From positions 47,549,627 to 47,613,626 of the forward strand of contig OW387147.1 of the NCBI GenBank assembly GCA_936440205.1: a DNA stretch of 64,000 nucleotides, in the 5' to 3' direction. A program made the position numbers and the translations under genes. Of this stretch, positions 1 to 10,858 are shown piece by piece. The DNA is from Lepidonotus clava. Its lineage: Eukaryota; Annelida; Polychaeta; Phyllodocida; Polynoidae. Numbering within the stretch: the stretch's first letter is position 1; the number at the start of each line of letters is the position of its first letter. The notes beneath the pieces were generated by a model that worked only from the letters and a program-made list of their open reading frames with translations, searched no databases and had not been told where the DNA came from.

Positions 1-520
1 ATTGTTCCGGACAGGACACACTGGTCTCTGGCACAGATGTTAATTAACATTGTTAAGAATGTTATCCAGTGGTACTGTGCATTGCTTCCTGCACCACATG
101 CTGTGCCCGGCCCAGTGGTCAGTCTAACTATGAGCAGCTCACAGCAACGAGAGCCCTTCGCAACATTGTCTAGAACATTATTCAGGACATGTTCTCTGGC
201 ACGACGTAAATTAACATTGTTCAGAATATTATCCATAGGCACCGTGTATTGCTCCCTGCACCACATGCTGTGCCGTCCCAGTGGTTGGTCTGACTATGAG
301 CAGCTCTCAGTAACAGGACCCCTCCGTACTCCCCACGAGCAGCACGTGTCACTGTGAGCCAGGGTAGACTGACGGGCCGGGCAGGAAAGGAGCACGCCTG
401 GCCCCCTCGTACTTCTCACGAGCAACTCGACAGTAACAGTCATGTCACTGTGAGCCGGGGTAGACTGACGGGCCGGGCAGGTGAGCAGCACACCTGGCCA
501 CGCGAAGGTCTGTACCCTGA
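1..520. repeat. Nested tandem duplications
   Basis: Two imperfect copies of a roughly 160-bp unit lie head to tail (about 1-164 and 165-320). Each runs from an ATTGTyyrGaaca-like start through CTGCACCACATGCTGTGC to ACTATGAGCAGCTC. They are followed by two copies of a shorter unit (about 345-440 and 441-500) sharing GTAGACTGACGGGCCGGGCA. Related GAGCAGCTCGGGCCGGG fragments recur near 1260 and 6425. No coding logic is visible. Open frames across this stretch exist only because the unit repeats. Confidence 0.75.
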
Positions 521-2340
521 ACGGTTTTTGTGTCCATAACATGGATAAATGCCAGTTTGATGAGCTGCTCAACACACTGTGTGGTATGGGGGAGGGGCAA
601 GAGTCCTTTGATGTTATTCCTTTTTCTTCTTTTTTTTGGCCGAAATGTTTACTTTTCTTATTTCTTTAACAGTTCCCTGACGTTCGTTTGGGTAGATTAA
701 CCTTTCACCCATTCACTGACATTCTTCTTAGAAACTAGTCCTTTGAGAGGTCACACTAAGTCCATTGGTTGTTAGGTGGTAGTCCGTGCATCATCTGAAT
801 TATGTTGATTCTCTTGGGTCCAATAAGGGGAGAGATAAATACAACTTAGCAAACTAACACCTGTCTACTCGTCCTGCAAACACCTTCCCTACCTAAGAGC
901 TCACGAGAAACTGCTAGCTTGTAAATCTAGTTACTTCAGCAGACCCCCTTTTTTCTAGGAGCCTAATAGACTGTTACCCCTCCCACCTCATTCCGTCCCT
1001 GCCAGTTAGAATAATATCATCCCCTCTCCTCTCCAATACCAGGTCACATATACAGTGAGTCAGGTCCACAGTGAGTAGACTAACACCTCGGGGATTAACC
1101 ATGGGATTATCTACAGGATTATCTATAGGATCACCCCCCCCCCCCCCCATCTTTACCTGGCATTCTGGATCTTCCGCAGGACGCTGGCCATGTTTCGCTG
1201 GTGTCAGGCGTGTGGTCGGGACATGTCGCTCCCCCTGCCGGTGACGGCGGACACTGAGTGAGCTGCTCGGGGCCGGGAGGGGGGAGGTGGGTAGAGTGGG
1301 GAGGGAGGGGGTGTCGTGGATTACCTCTCCTACCTCAGCCGCCCACCTCCCCCAGCCCTAGGTGTGCCACCTGTCTCCTCAGGTGTGTTTACCTCAGGGC
1401 GGATACAGAGGGTACTTATTTATTTATTTCATTTTCTTAATCTGGCAGAGTTCTTTTAACAGGACTAAAACGCACATAGGGCTTGATGCTGAACCCCTGC
1501 AATATGTTCTGTTCTCTCCACATGATACTCTCCATCTAAGATCAGCATCTGTACACCGTTGTTTTTATGATTATAGAGGTGTACCCGGCCGGCAGGCGAC
1601 CAGCCATGACCACCCCCTGCCACACACCCCACTCCACCCACGTGTTCTCTTCATAAATATTGTTTTTAACTTGTGTGTTAGCCGTTTCCAATATTTAAGA
1701 TTCTTTATTATCCACCTTTATCATCCTTTGCCTTTACTCTTTGGACTTGTAATCTAATGAGCCGCTGGGTATACAAAGAAAGGCATCATATACATAATAT
1801 ACCCCTGATATCCTATACATATAAGAAATTATCATACAATTACTGTTATTATCTACAATTGGAGTCCTTCAGGCAAATCAGACAGTGATGTCTATTAATT
1901 ATAAGCAAAGATGAGAAAGGAATCAGGATTGAATTCATTATTTCTTAATTAAATTACCCAAACACATTGCCCCTGGGCATTGCCTCACAAGTCTACGCTG
2001 GCAGGAGGTAACTCCCCCCACCCCCACCCCCCCCCCCACCCCCCTTCTGAGGTACTGGAGGAGGCCGTAGGTACGACTCAGCCGTCAGGTAGTTGTATAC
2101 ACGGGCCTACCTTAGGTACACAGGTACCCTATACCCCGACTATATCTCCTCCAGACACCGCCGGCCTAAACTCACTATGGTACGCCGGCTGCAAGTCCCA
2201 CTTTTGTACGGGCTAATAATTTACTTTATCAGTCCTGTGCACGAATAAATGTTTCATATATTCAGATTACGTAGATAAAAAAGAAGTTTTTTATTCATGA
2301 TATGATCTGGCAATGTCCCCCACCCTGTTGATAATGGGGT
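521..2340. other. Intergenic, no gene recognised
   Basis: A low-complexity intergenic stretch with poly-C tracts near 1134 and 2025 and GC-rich segments around 1190-1370. The only gene-like signal is the small exon-like segment reported separately. Confidence 0.5.
1180..1257 (+). CDS. Possible small exon, unknown gene
   Basis: A TTCCGCAG acceptor precedes a GC-rich open stretch that ends at a good GTGAGC donor. One phase reads through with the peptide TLAMFRWCQACGRDMSLPLP, which has a CxxC pair. I do not recognise it and found no partner exon that splices in phase, so chance is quite possible. Confidence 0.15.
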   Translation, partial: DAGHVSLVSGVWSGHVAPPAGDGGH

Positions 2341-2342
2341 AT

Positions 2343-2418
2343 CATCCCAGTATGTCTCCCAGGGTCAGACCTAATCCGTTCATCCCAGTATGTCTCCCAG
2401 GGTCAGACCTAAACCGTT
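2343..2418. repeat. 38-bp direct tandem repeat, two copies
   Basis: Two consecutive 38-bp units beginning CATCCCAGTATGTCTCCCAG differ at a single base near the end. The near-identity implies a recent local duplication. Confidence 0.9.
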
Positions 2419-2479
2419 CTAACCAACATTACCCTCAATGATCACTATCTCGGTGCTTAGAATTGTCACCATATCGCTT

Positions 2480-2690
2480 TTATGTGTACAAGTGGCTTTG
2501 CCAGGATTCGAATCCACAACCTTTGGGTTTCGAGGTGAGGGTCTTAACCACTACACCATGAAGGATGAGGCTGGTACTAAGAAATGGGGTCATGACCCAA
2601 TTCGCTGGTTCCCACAGGTCCTTTTGAAAGCAGTTTAACAAAACAGCAACCAAATGGACAGGTCGGTTATGGCCCATTTTGCTGGTTCTT
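2480..2690 (-). mobile_element. tRNA-like SINE head or tRNA-derived fragment
   Basis: Read on the minus strand, GGTGTAGTGGTTAAGAC resembles a pol III A box. About 35 bases on, GGATTCGAATCCTGGC matches a B box/T-loop. The arrangement is that of tRNA-derived SINEs. The full tRNA cloverleaf is not formed, so a functional tRNA gene is unlikely. The 5' and 3' limits are uncertain and I see no clear target duplication. Confidence 0.45.
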
Positions 2691-4368
2691 GGTAAGACCT
2701 GAAGAATGTTCAGTATGTAGGCAGCAACATGCGAAAGGACACCATTTTAGAAGAAGTAGGGTAATAATAATATCTAGAGGCATAAATTATACTTTTATCA
2801 TAATTATTTGAAATTCCCAGTCCAAGTTATTATTTAATCAACATGTGTGTTGCATATCTCCATGTCCACTTGGTGTCAGACCCATTAAATAAGTCATCTC
2901 AAACGGAGGGTAATGGGCATGTCCTTTGCAATCTCCATGTACACACGGACCCGTAGAAAAATGGATCTTCCAATGAAAATTTTAAGGCGCATTTTTGTCA
3001 ACGACACTCCCATACAAGTACACTCGGTCTCTCCATCAACCCCCCCCCCCCCCCCCCCCCCACACACACACCTTACACCGGAGCAGGTCCCCCGGGGCCG
3101 GCTTACATTAGGCAGGTTCTGAGACGCTCTCCAACTACACAGTTTATCCCAGACCGAGATTGTTTTTCACTTATGTTTTTTTTCTTTTTACACACTTTAT
3201 TTTTTCGTCAAGTGTAGTTATTTACACATGTGGCTTTTTTGTGTTGTATATGTAGCTGTTACTATTCAGAAGGTGGGGAAATTTACCGACGGGAATGGGA
3301 CTTTTTCTTTTAATGTTAGTTATACAATTGTGGATGTAAATATCCACTTTAAATCAAAGTTTTAATATTTTCAACCCCCCCCCCCCAAAAAAGTAAATAA
3401 ATAAATAAAAAGTCAGAGGTTAACCATTCACCAAAAAAAACGTTATGAGCCTGGAGAGGATTATCAAAAAGTAAAGTTTTGAAACGAAAAAAATTAAACG
3501 CTTCCCCAATGTATAAGAAACTATTTGCTTCAGTTTTGGAAAGCATTATGTCATTACAAAATTAATTAAGGAAAACGTTCTAATTGTGCAAGAGATTAAC
3601 CATGAATAAGATATGGAAAAAGAACACTAACCCGAAATTTATCCAAAAACTACTCACCCGGTCTGAATACCGTTGCCCGTTTTGAGAGATTTGATTGGTC
3701 CCGATTAACAAAAGAACGTGTCCTATTCAATTCTCCTACAGGAGATTTTCCGTTGAAATTGTAAAAAAAAAAACAGTTTCACAACCAAGGTGGTTTATGA
3801 AATGCTTGAAATCCCGTGTGTTTGTATGACTCCTATATAGGTCCTTGCAGTGCTCCGTGTGACGGAGGTCGGGGTGTGACTGTCGTCATGAGCTGGGACC
3901 CTCCTTTTTACTCAACAGACGGGGCTCTAGACCAACAGGGAACGGGGACCGGTGAGAGTGATAAGTTTTCTTTAAAAGGCTATGTCGTCTGTAGATGATT
4001 GGCCATTTCAAGTCATAATGCAATGTTCATGCCTGTATCGTTATATTCTTTGAAACTAATATTTTCCTCGTCTTATAAGCCAAAAATCTTAAGATTGAAA
4101 CAGCAAAAGGTAGGCCTTCTCTTAACACTCATAACAGAAGATAATCCCCAACATACCTTAGATTCAGAGCGTTTCATCTTTTTATCACCGCCCCACCACA
4201 CACGGAAACACAAAACGGGGGACATATATTCAGAGGATTATAATGTACACAAACGCAAATATTACTACATGCTGAGGATTTCAAAAAGATAGTCTCCTAC
4301 CCACCCCGACCGCCCTGCGTTAAGGGAATATTTGCTTCCACATTCAACACATTCATTATATTATATTA

Positions 4369-4370
<2 letters not shown>

Positions 4371-4420
<50 letters not shown>
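4371..4420. repeat. (GT)n microsatellite
   Basis: An uninterrupted run of about 25 GT dinucleotides, directly visible. Confidence 0.97.
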
Positions 4421-4423
<3 letters not shown>

Positions 4424-4507
4424 TGTATTTCCATACAAGAGTAGCTTAAAATGTCTCTGATATATTGCTTATAGTGGCAATTTACTGTAAGGTATCTGCA
4501 AGCAATG

Positions 4508-4660
4508 TAACTCAGTAGCGGATTTAGGGGGGCGTCCCCGGCAAGCGCCCCCCTTATTTTTTGCCCAAAATAGATTTTTTTTAATGTACAACTGGCGCCG
4601 GAACCCTTTTTAATAAGTGCGCCCCCCCCCCCCTTTTTTTTTCAAATTTCTAAACTAAAA
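4508..4660. mobile_element. MITE end of the CAGTGGCGGATCC type, partial
   Basis: Begins CAGTAGCGGATTTAGGGGGG, close to the left end of the element at 17,799 and of many hAT-type MITEs. It continues through GCGCC-rich sequence similar to the element at 8399. No matching right end was found, so it is a fragment. Confidence 0.45.
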
Positions 4661-5487
4661 TCAAACATCTGACTTTATCAGATTGCCGTCGGGAGCCCCC
4701 CCCCCCCCCCCCCCCCCCCGGTGAGCAGGTCGACCACTGACTCACCAGACGCTCACCCACCCCTCACCGACCACTCAGCTGGTTCCCCGCGCGACCCGTG
4801 ACCGCCTTACATACACGCCGGCCCACATCCACCAGCGGCAGTTTCTAGGCCAATTGACCTGCTGGGCGCAGTTCTAGGCATTTCTAGGCACTATTCTGGG
4901 GACACAAAGAGACTTGTTGGGGTGGGGCGGATTAAGGATGTAAATGTAAGGGGAGTGTGGGTCGGGTTAGGCCTAATGGAGCGACGACCTGACCTGGTTC
5001 TGTTGGCATACATACATAAATATATACACAACTGTCAGGAGTACAGTCATGTGTGAATTGTCATAGGAATGGTCAGTGTACCTGTGCTTTTGTGTAATCA
5101 GATGAAGTGTAGGTACTGAAAAAGGAAATAATGGAATTGAGTGTTCAAATGGTAATACTTGGACAATCTTCAACATGACCCATCGCAAATTTGATTTGGT
5201 ATCCGTGTTTTTGTGGTTTCACAAAAAGAAAGTTGAAGGACCTCGCCATTGTATCTTATCATCCAGTATCTCTTTATTGTCTAAAGTGTTTTTATGTACA
5301 ATTTGGATTTACTTATAGACATTCAGAAGGTTTCAGCCCGAACACCCGATTTCTTAAAGAATTATTTCTTTTTTAAATGGAAGTCATACCCAAACGATTT
5401 TGATTTTTCATCTACTCATTAACTTCTATATTTGTATCATCTCTAATCATCTTCAACTGGAAGAACATGTGTAAAATGTGATGTTGA

Positions 5488-5511
5488 AATAAAACTGTTC
5501 AAAAAAAAAAA
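5488..5511 (+). other. AATAAA followed by an A11 run
   Basis: AATAAA is followed seven bases later by eleven adenines. This resembles the 3' end of a retroposed transcript rather than a genomic cleavage site. The preceding 300 bases contain no recognisable coding remnant. Confidence 0.3.
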
Positions 5512-8398
5512 TTGTTATTGTTTCGATCCTTCTTGGGGTTTTCCTTTACAACATTTTACATATCGATGATTAAGTCTACAGGTTGTTCGATCGACGGAAT
5601 AAAAGTGTATTGATATACTTAGTAAAGTAGTTTTGGTCTGACCTATTAATACTGTTGCCTGAGCAATATGAATATAAATGATATGATAAGAAGTTAAGGT
5701 ACACATGCACATAGGAAGGGTACATGTACAGAGAAAGTAAGATACTTGCAATAAGAAGGTTAGTATGTAAGATGCAACTATACATGAACAAAGAAAGTGA
5801 AGTACGTAAGTGCATTAATCCAATCTTCTAAAGGTTGCACAGATTCGCCTGGTGAACACCGAGGAAATCAGAGTCTTTGTGGGTTAATGTGTTGTACCTG
5901 TGTCATTTAACTAGCAATATCATTACAAACACAATGTATAAGCAGTCTAATAATGTTCTATTGTTGTAATCTTGTAATGGGTCAAAAGGGATGGAGGTCA
6001 ATGAGACGCTGACCTGATGATAAATGTAGGTGCGGTGGGGGGAGTAACGTCTATATTCCACATGCCAATTTTGCTGCAGATTAAAAAAGCAGCAGGGAAA
6101 ATAAAGGTTAAGTAAAGACATAATTATTTATCATTAGAAAAGTTTCATAATTCTCTCCCAAATCGTACATAGGACATTAAGGTTCCTTGCTATCTTTTCA
6201 AAAGTAATCAATTAGGTCAATTCAGCATCAGAATCGGCCTTTGGAATACGGGCTAAAGGGTGGGGAGGGGAAAAGGGGAGAGCTGGTAGGGTGAAACGGG
6301 CCTAATGCCGTGAGTATCATCTCGTTGGGCCTCGGCCACTCCTGATTGACCCTCCCCCGTGCTGCGGCTACTCTATAATCGGATTAGGAGCAGCTCACCA
6401 CTGACTAGGCTCCCCCACTTTACTGCAGTGAGCAGCTCGGGCCGGGGGGGGGGGGGGGGTTACTCAGTATATGAAGGTACGTACCAACTGCGAAACTAAA
6501 GCCTCCCCCCCCCCCCCCAATTTAGGAATTTGACAGCCCCCCAAAAGACTAACATACTCTGACAGCCCCCCTTTTTGAGGATAGTTCATTGACGGCCCTG
6601 TAAAAAGACCCTTAACATACAAAATTCTTGGTTCCAATCTGACTTAAGAATGGGATCATTTGTTTGAGAAGGCTTATAAATATGAAGGAATTTAAGTACC
6701 AACAATTGACTCCTAACATTTGACAATCATTGACAGCTCTCCTAAAAGGTGGTTTGATTATTTGACAGCCCCTCCCCTCCCCTTTTTTAAAGCTAAATTG
6801 GTGATTGACAGCTACAGCCCCGTGGGGGTCCAACCACAGTTGGTACCCATTTCCAGACCAAGTACCCCCGAGTTCGCACAAGGGGTAACCTGGCCCCTGA
6901 CCCAAGCTGACCACCCCTACGGGTCATCATGTAAATCTTTATAACTAAAGATGCTCATTCCATTCATTTTCTTGATTTCAAAATGTATATTAGGAAACAT
7001 ATCCTTACTAAAGTCACCAACTTCTATTTTATAATTATTCCTATATTGTTTCTCATTCATTTTGGCAAGTTCTAATACAGAAGATTGTGACCAAATTGTA
7101 ATTCAGAACTGAGAGCATTGTGTGGTAAAATTACATTACACAACAGTGGACACTGTGCAGCCAGATTACAGCACAGAAATGTGGGCAGAGTATAGCCCCA
7201 ATTACAATACTAAGTATTCTGCAGGTGCGGCAGATCTTTTGTGACGTCTAAAACCTACTTATACCTGTCGGCAGTGAAGACAGGTATAAAGGTGATTATT
7301 ACAGATAATCATAACTCCATGATTCACACTCACAGAGGTCGGTCACCGCCCCGACACTTACCTAATATACCGGTCAGGTGAGAGCCGACAACGGGTCAAT
7401 ACCCTCAGCCCGCCGACCGGAAGTTAATGGCATTTTTAAAGATGAATCAATTAGGTCACATTAGGAGAACCCCGTGCCCTAATGATTTTCTCTAGAAGTG
7501 AGACTTATACGTTTGTGCTCTTTAGTAATACACTGTGTACGGCAGCATCATTTCTGCCATAATGTGATTACTGTAGGAAAGATGTTGCACCTTACAAACC
7601 CAGAAATATGTAATAATACCCCTCAACCTCATGATCATTTATATAACTGCATGTACTTCCAATATAGACACTATAACACGAGCTATTACATTTGAGTGCA
7701 TGGCTTGCATTTAAAGCTTGGCTGTGAACATCAAGAACTCTACAACGTTATCAAGTTATTTTCTTATCCCTTGGCCGATGTCGGGTCATTATTAACAGGT
7801 CTTGAAAACTTATAAGTGCTATTCACCAAACTTTAAAATATAGCGAGATTTGATAAGAACTTCAGCGCATTATCTAATGTAAATCCCAACGCAAATTACT
7901 ATAGGTTCTTCTTTCTTCTTCTGATTTCTTTCTGTCTTTCTGTTTTCTTTCTTTCTTTAATTGGGCCTATTTTTTCTTTTTCTTTTTTCTTTCTTTTTTT
8001 TGTGGGGAGGGGGGAGTGGAGGAATATTTAGGAACACTGCTAAAAGATATTGGTTCAGGTTGCTTTAAATGTGTGCATGTTGTTCTACAGATGACAGGTA
8101 AGATACGTTGGCGTATTGAGACGAGTAATATCGTCTGCTCTAGTCACGTGACATGCAGGAGACAAAGAAGGCCTTTTCCCTCCCTGAGTCAGCCGCTCTT
8201 AGTGTAACCCAGAACCCACTGACCGAGACGGACAGATTAACACAATTTACCCTCTTTTTTTTTTTTACAAAGGATGGCTTGTATATCAAAATATTCAATG
8301 TTAAAACCTCCTGCCTCCCAAATCACTAACCCCACTCCCACGACCATAAAGACGTTTTACATAAAGATGCAGGTATAGTTGTATTTGATATAGGCATG

Positions 8399-8538
8399 CA
8401 GGGACAGATCCAGAGGCCCCCCCCCCCTTTTTTTTTGGTATTTTTTTATGTGTAAAATTCGCACTCCTGGAAGGGGCGCCGGGACTCTTTTTGTAATATG
8501 GGCGCACCCCCTTTCCTGAATTCCTGGATCCGTCCTTG
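8399..8538. mobile_element. MITE with GGATCC-type inverted ends
   Basis: The left end CAGGGACAGATCCAGAGG is an imperfect inverse of the right end CCTGGATCCGTCCTTG. The interior is C/T-rich with GGGGCGCCGGGACTC, shared with the fragment near 4590. The target duplication is unclear (TAGG occurs in both flanks). Probably a non-autonomous hAT-type element. Confidence 0.55.
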
Positions 8539-9177
8539 ATAGGTCTATTCGAGACAGGATGTATAAAACACCTATTTTTGTTTATCTATCAGGTCGAAGT
8601 TTTATTGCAATTTCCACATACGACTTCAACATTCAGAAAAGATAATTATTTTACGTGACGTATCTGAATCACAACTGCATCAGTTTACACTACCCTGAAA
8701 AAAGGGTGTTTTCTTTCCCTGTTCCAAAATAATGATAACCAAACTAGTTGTGAAAAAACATAACAAAAACCTTTATTACACCCCTTTCATCCACGTATGT
8801 ACTCTTTCCTGAAATGAATAAATATCTGTTCAGGTAGACCTAACCATAAGGTATTTAGTTATAGCTCCCTACCTTCCAGGCCCTAATTGCTCTCGGCCAT
8901 AAATCTTTAATTCCAAGCTTCTGGAAGATGTAACCAGTCTTCTATTTGGCAGGTTTTCTTTACATATTCCTTTATGAATGCGCATCCAGACCAAATCAAG
9001 CTTGTAATCATATGACAACTCTTTTAACATCAGGAAATAATGACACTGCTGTCTTTAATTTTTGTTTCCGCCTGTGTTTTGTCTCTTTACTTATTCAACC
9101 TACATTATTATTTTCTGTCTTAAGGACAATTGACCAATGGCTGCGATTGCGGATCCCAGTCAATGAAGAATAAACAT

Positions 9178-9478
9178 TGTTGTAATTATACGAGACTTAC
9201 CTTGGTAAAAGTTGATGTAGAATTGTAATTTTACCGAGGACAACACGTTGTGTTGCGTTGATTATGGGAGAAGTGTAGTGCGTGCGCGGGAACCAGCAGC
9301 TTTTATAGCATAAAGATAAAATTTATAAACACATCCACAATAATAACAAAAACAAGATACAACCGAAATGAGGGTGAGGAGGGCGGGCCCATAATCAACG
9401 CAACACAATGTGTTGTCCTCGGTAAAATTACAATTCTACATCAACTTTTACCAAGGTAAGTCTCGTATAATTACAACA
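9178..9478. repeat. Inverted repeat with 91-bp arms beside the DIRS element
   Basis: Arms 9178-9268 and 9388-9478 are inverted copies with one visible mismatch, enclosing about 120 bases of loop. The loop start (from 9269) carries about 30 bases that are the inverse of the DIRS right-end region at 14,123-14,154. This ties the structure to that retroelement rather than to an unrelated foldback. It could be a rearranged or nested DIRS end, or the internal complementary region such elements use. Confidence 0.8.
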
Positions 9479-9637
9479 TTTTACCTCGTCCAATCACGTT
9501 CAGTGTTGGCGAGATCATGCGAGAATTTCATAGCTTTTATAAATTTTATCTTTAAAGAACAATTGAAATAAAGCCAAACTTCAAATCAATTTTAAACAAA
9601 CATTTATTGAAAACATAATAATAATAATAATAGTAAT

Positions 9638-10858
9638 TTAAGAGACATTCGCCAACAAAGTATGTCCCATAACATTCTCATCCTCCTCCAGATTTTTATC
9701 ATAGAAACGAGCAAACGATTTTGAACATTTCCAAGAAGCCCTCTTCATAATGATATTTAGAGGCACACCTAATCTCTTTGCTGCCAAAGCAGATGCACCC
9801 CTGGTGCTATGAGATTTGTATTTAGATACATCCAAGCCAGACAATTTCATAACAGTCAAAGTCCAACGCGCCAAAGTATCACGTGAAATAGGCGCATGAG
9901 GTTTAACAAAGCTAAGTAACAACTTACTATATGACCTCAGAAACTGTGTTTTTTGCAAATACATTTTCAAAGTTTTGACAACACACAAACGCTTACACTC
10001 TAGAAAAGGTTTCAATACAATTACATCAAGAGGGTCACCAACCCTATTATGCTTCAGCAACGTTTTCATTTTGAAAACAACTCTCTCATCTGTAATAGAT
10101 AAGTCTTGTACATCTAAACTAATAATAGTCTGTCCCCTTTGGGACGTCACAAGTAAGAGCAACATAGACAATTTCATTGATAACTGTTTGAGCGTCAAAT
10201 TTTTGTTTGCTCCCCAAGACTTGAAAAGCGAGAAAACTTTATTAATGTCCCAAAAATCTGAGTACCTAGGTTTTGGGGGGTTTTTCTCGTAAGCACCTTT
10301 CAATAACCAACACACAAGTGGATGAGAACCAAACGAAGTACTACCAAACTTTGGAAGAATTGTGGATAATGCTGAACGAGCAGTGTTAAGAGCTCCATAA
10401 CCTAAACCTCTATCAGATAAAGATCTGAGAAACATACAAGCTTGAGGTAAAGTCGGCTCCAGAATATTAAAATTCCTTCTTATACAAAAGGTAGCCCATT
10501 GACTTAAATAAGTGGAATAAATTTTCTTCGTAGAAGGTCTCCACGCATTCATAATTAATTCCACTGTGGCTCTATCAAAACCTTGTTTTAAGAGTGAGTT
10601 TGCAAAAAACGGAACGCCCCCAATGGGCAACTGTTTAGAAAATACTCGTTGTTTGGAGTTCCCTGTGGAACTAGGTTGAATTTCTTTGGCCTGAATTTCA
10701 GATGTCGTAGATTCAGGTTGATTAACCGAGCCCACCATGGCTGAGAAGGCCACCAAGGAACAATTAGAATTCCTGAAGCCCCGTCGTTCAGTATCTTGGC
10801 GATTACTTTCGAAACACAACTGAAAGGTGGAAATGTATAAAATGTAAATTCCAACCAA
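9638..10858 (-). CDS. DIRS tyrosine recombinase
   Basis: A 406-residue frame of the phage-integrase/tyrosine-recombinase class, which inserts the circular DNA intermediate of DIRS elements without duplicating a target. The central part has SQRGQTIISLD with the first catalytic Arg. The C-terminal part has HSTRGASALAAKRLG (H-x-x-R) followed by a segment ending SFARFYDK with the nucleophilic Tyr. The N-terminal part resembles a SAM-like core-binding domain. Its start overlaps the end of the RT frame in another frame, which is usual for DIRS elements. Confidence 0.88.
   Translation of the reverse strand: MVGIYILYISTFQLCFESNRQDTERRGFRNSNCSLVAFSAMVGSVNQPESTTSEIQAKEIQPSSTGNSKQRVFSKQLPIGGVPFFANSLLKQGFDRATVELIMNAWRPSTKKIYSTYLSQWATFCIRRNFNILEPTLPQACMFLRSLSDRGLGYGALNTARSALSTILPKFGSTSFGSHPLVCWLLKGAYEKNPPKPRYSDFWDINKVFSLFKSWGANKNLTLKQLSMKLSMLLLLVTSQRGQTIISLDVQDLSITDERVVFKMKTLLKHNRVGDPLDVIVLKPFLECKRLCVVKTLKMYLQKTQFLRSYSKLLLSFVKPHAPISRDTLARWTLTVMKLSGLDVSKYKSHSTRGASALAAKRLGVPLNIIMKRASWKCSKSFARFYDKNLEEDENVMGHTLLANVS

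Larger units (their letters stand above)
2700..8395. other. Intergenic, simple repeats, no gene recognised
   Basis: Contains C-rich homopolymers (about 3042, 4621, 4696, 6447, 6506), a (GT)n tract, MITE fragments and one possible retroposed 3' end, noted separately. Between about 6530 and 6830 the phrase TTTGACAGCCCC and close variants recur several times, which suggests an old degraded repeat. No open frame has recognisable protein character. Confidence 0.5.

Noticed and set aside
2503-2563. tRNA gene on the minus strand
   Set aside because: A- and B-box-like sequences exist but no full cloverleaf; better read as a SINE head.
3816-3998. Thrombospondin-type fragment (GPCSAPCDGGRG)
   Set aside because: Only a short Cys motif matches; no Trp pattern, no further repeats and no in-phase neighbouring exon.
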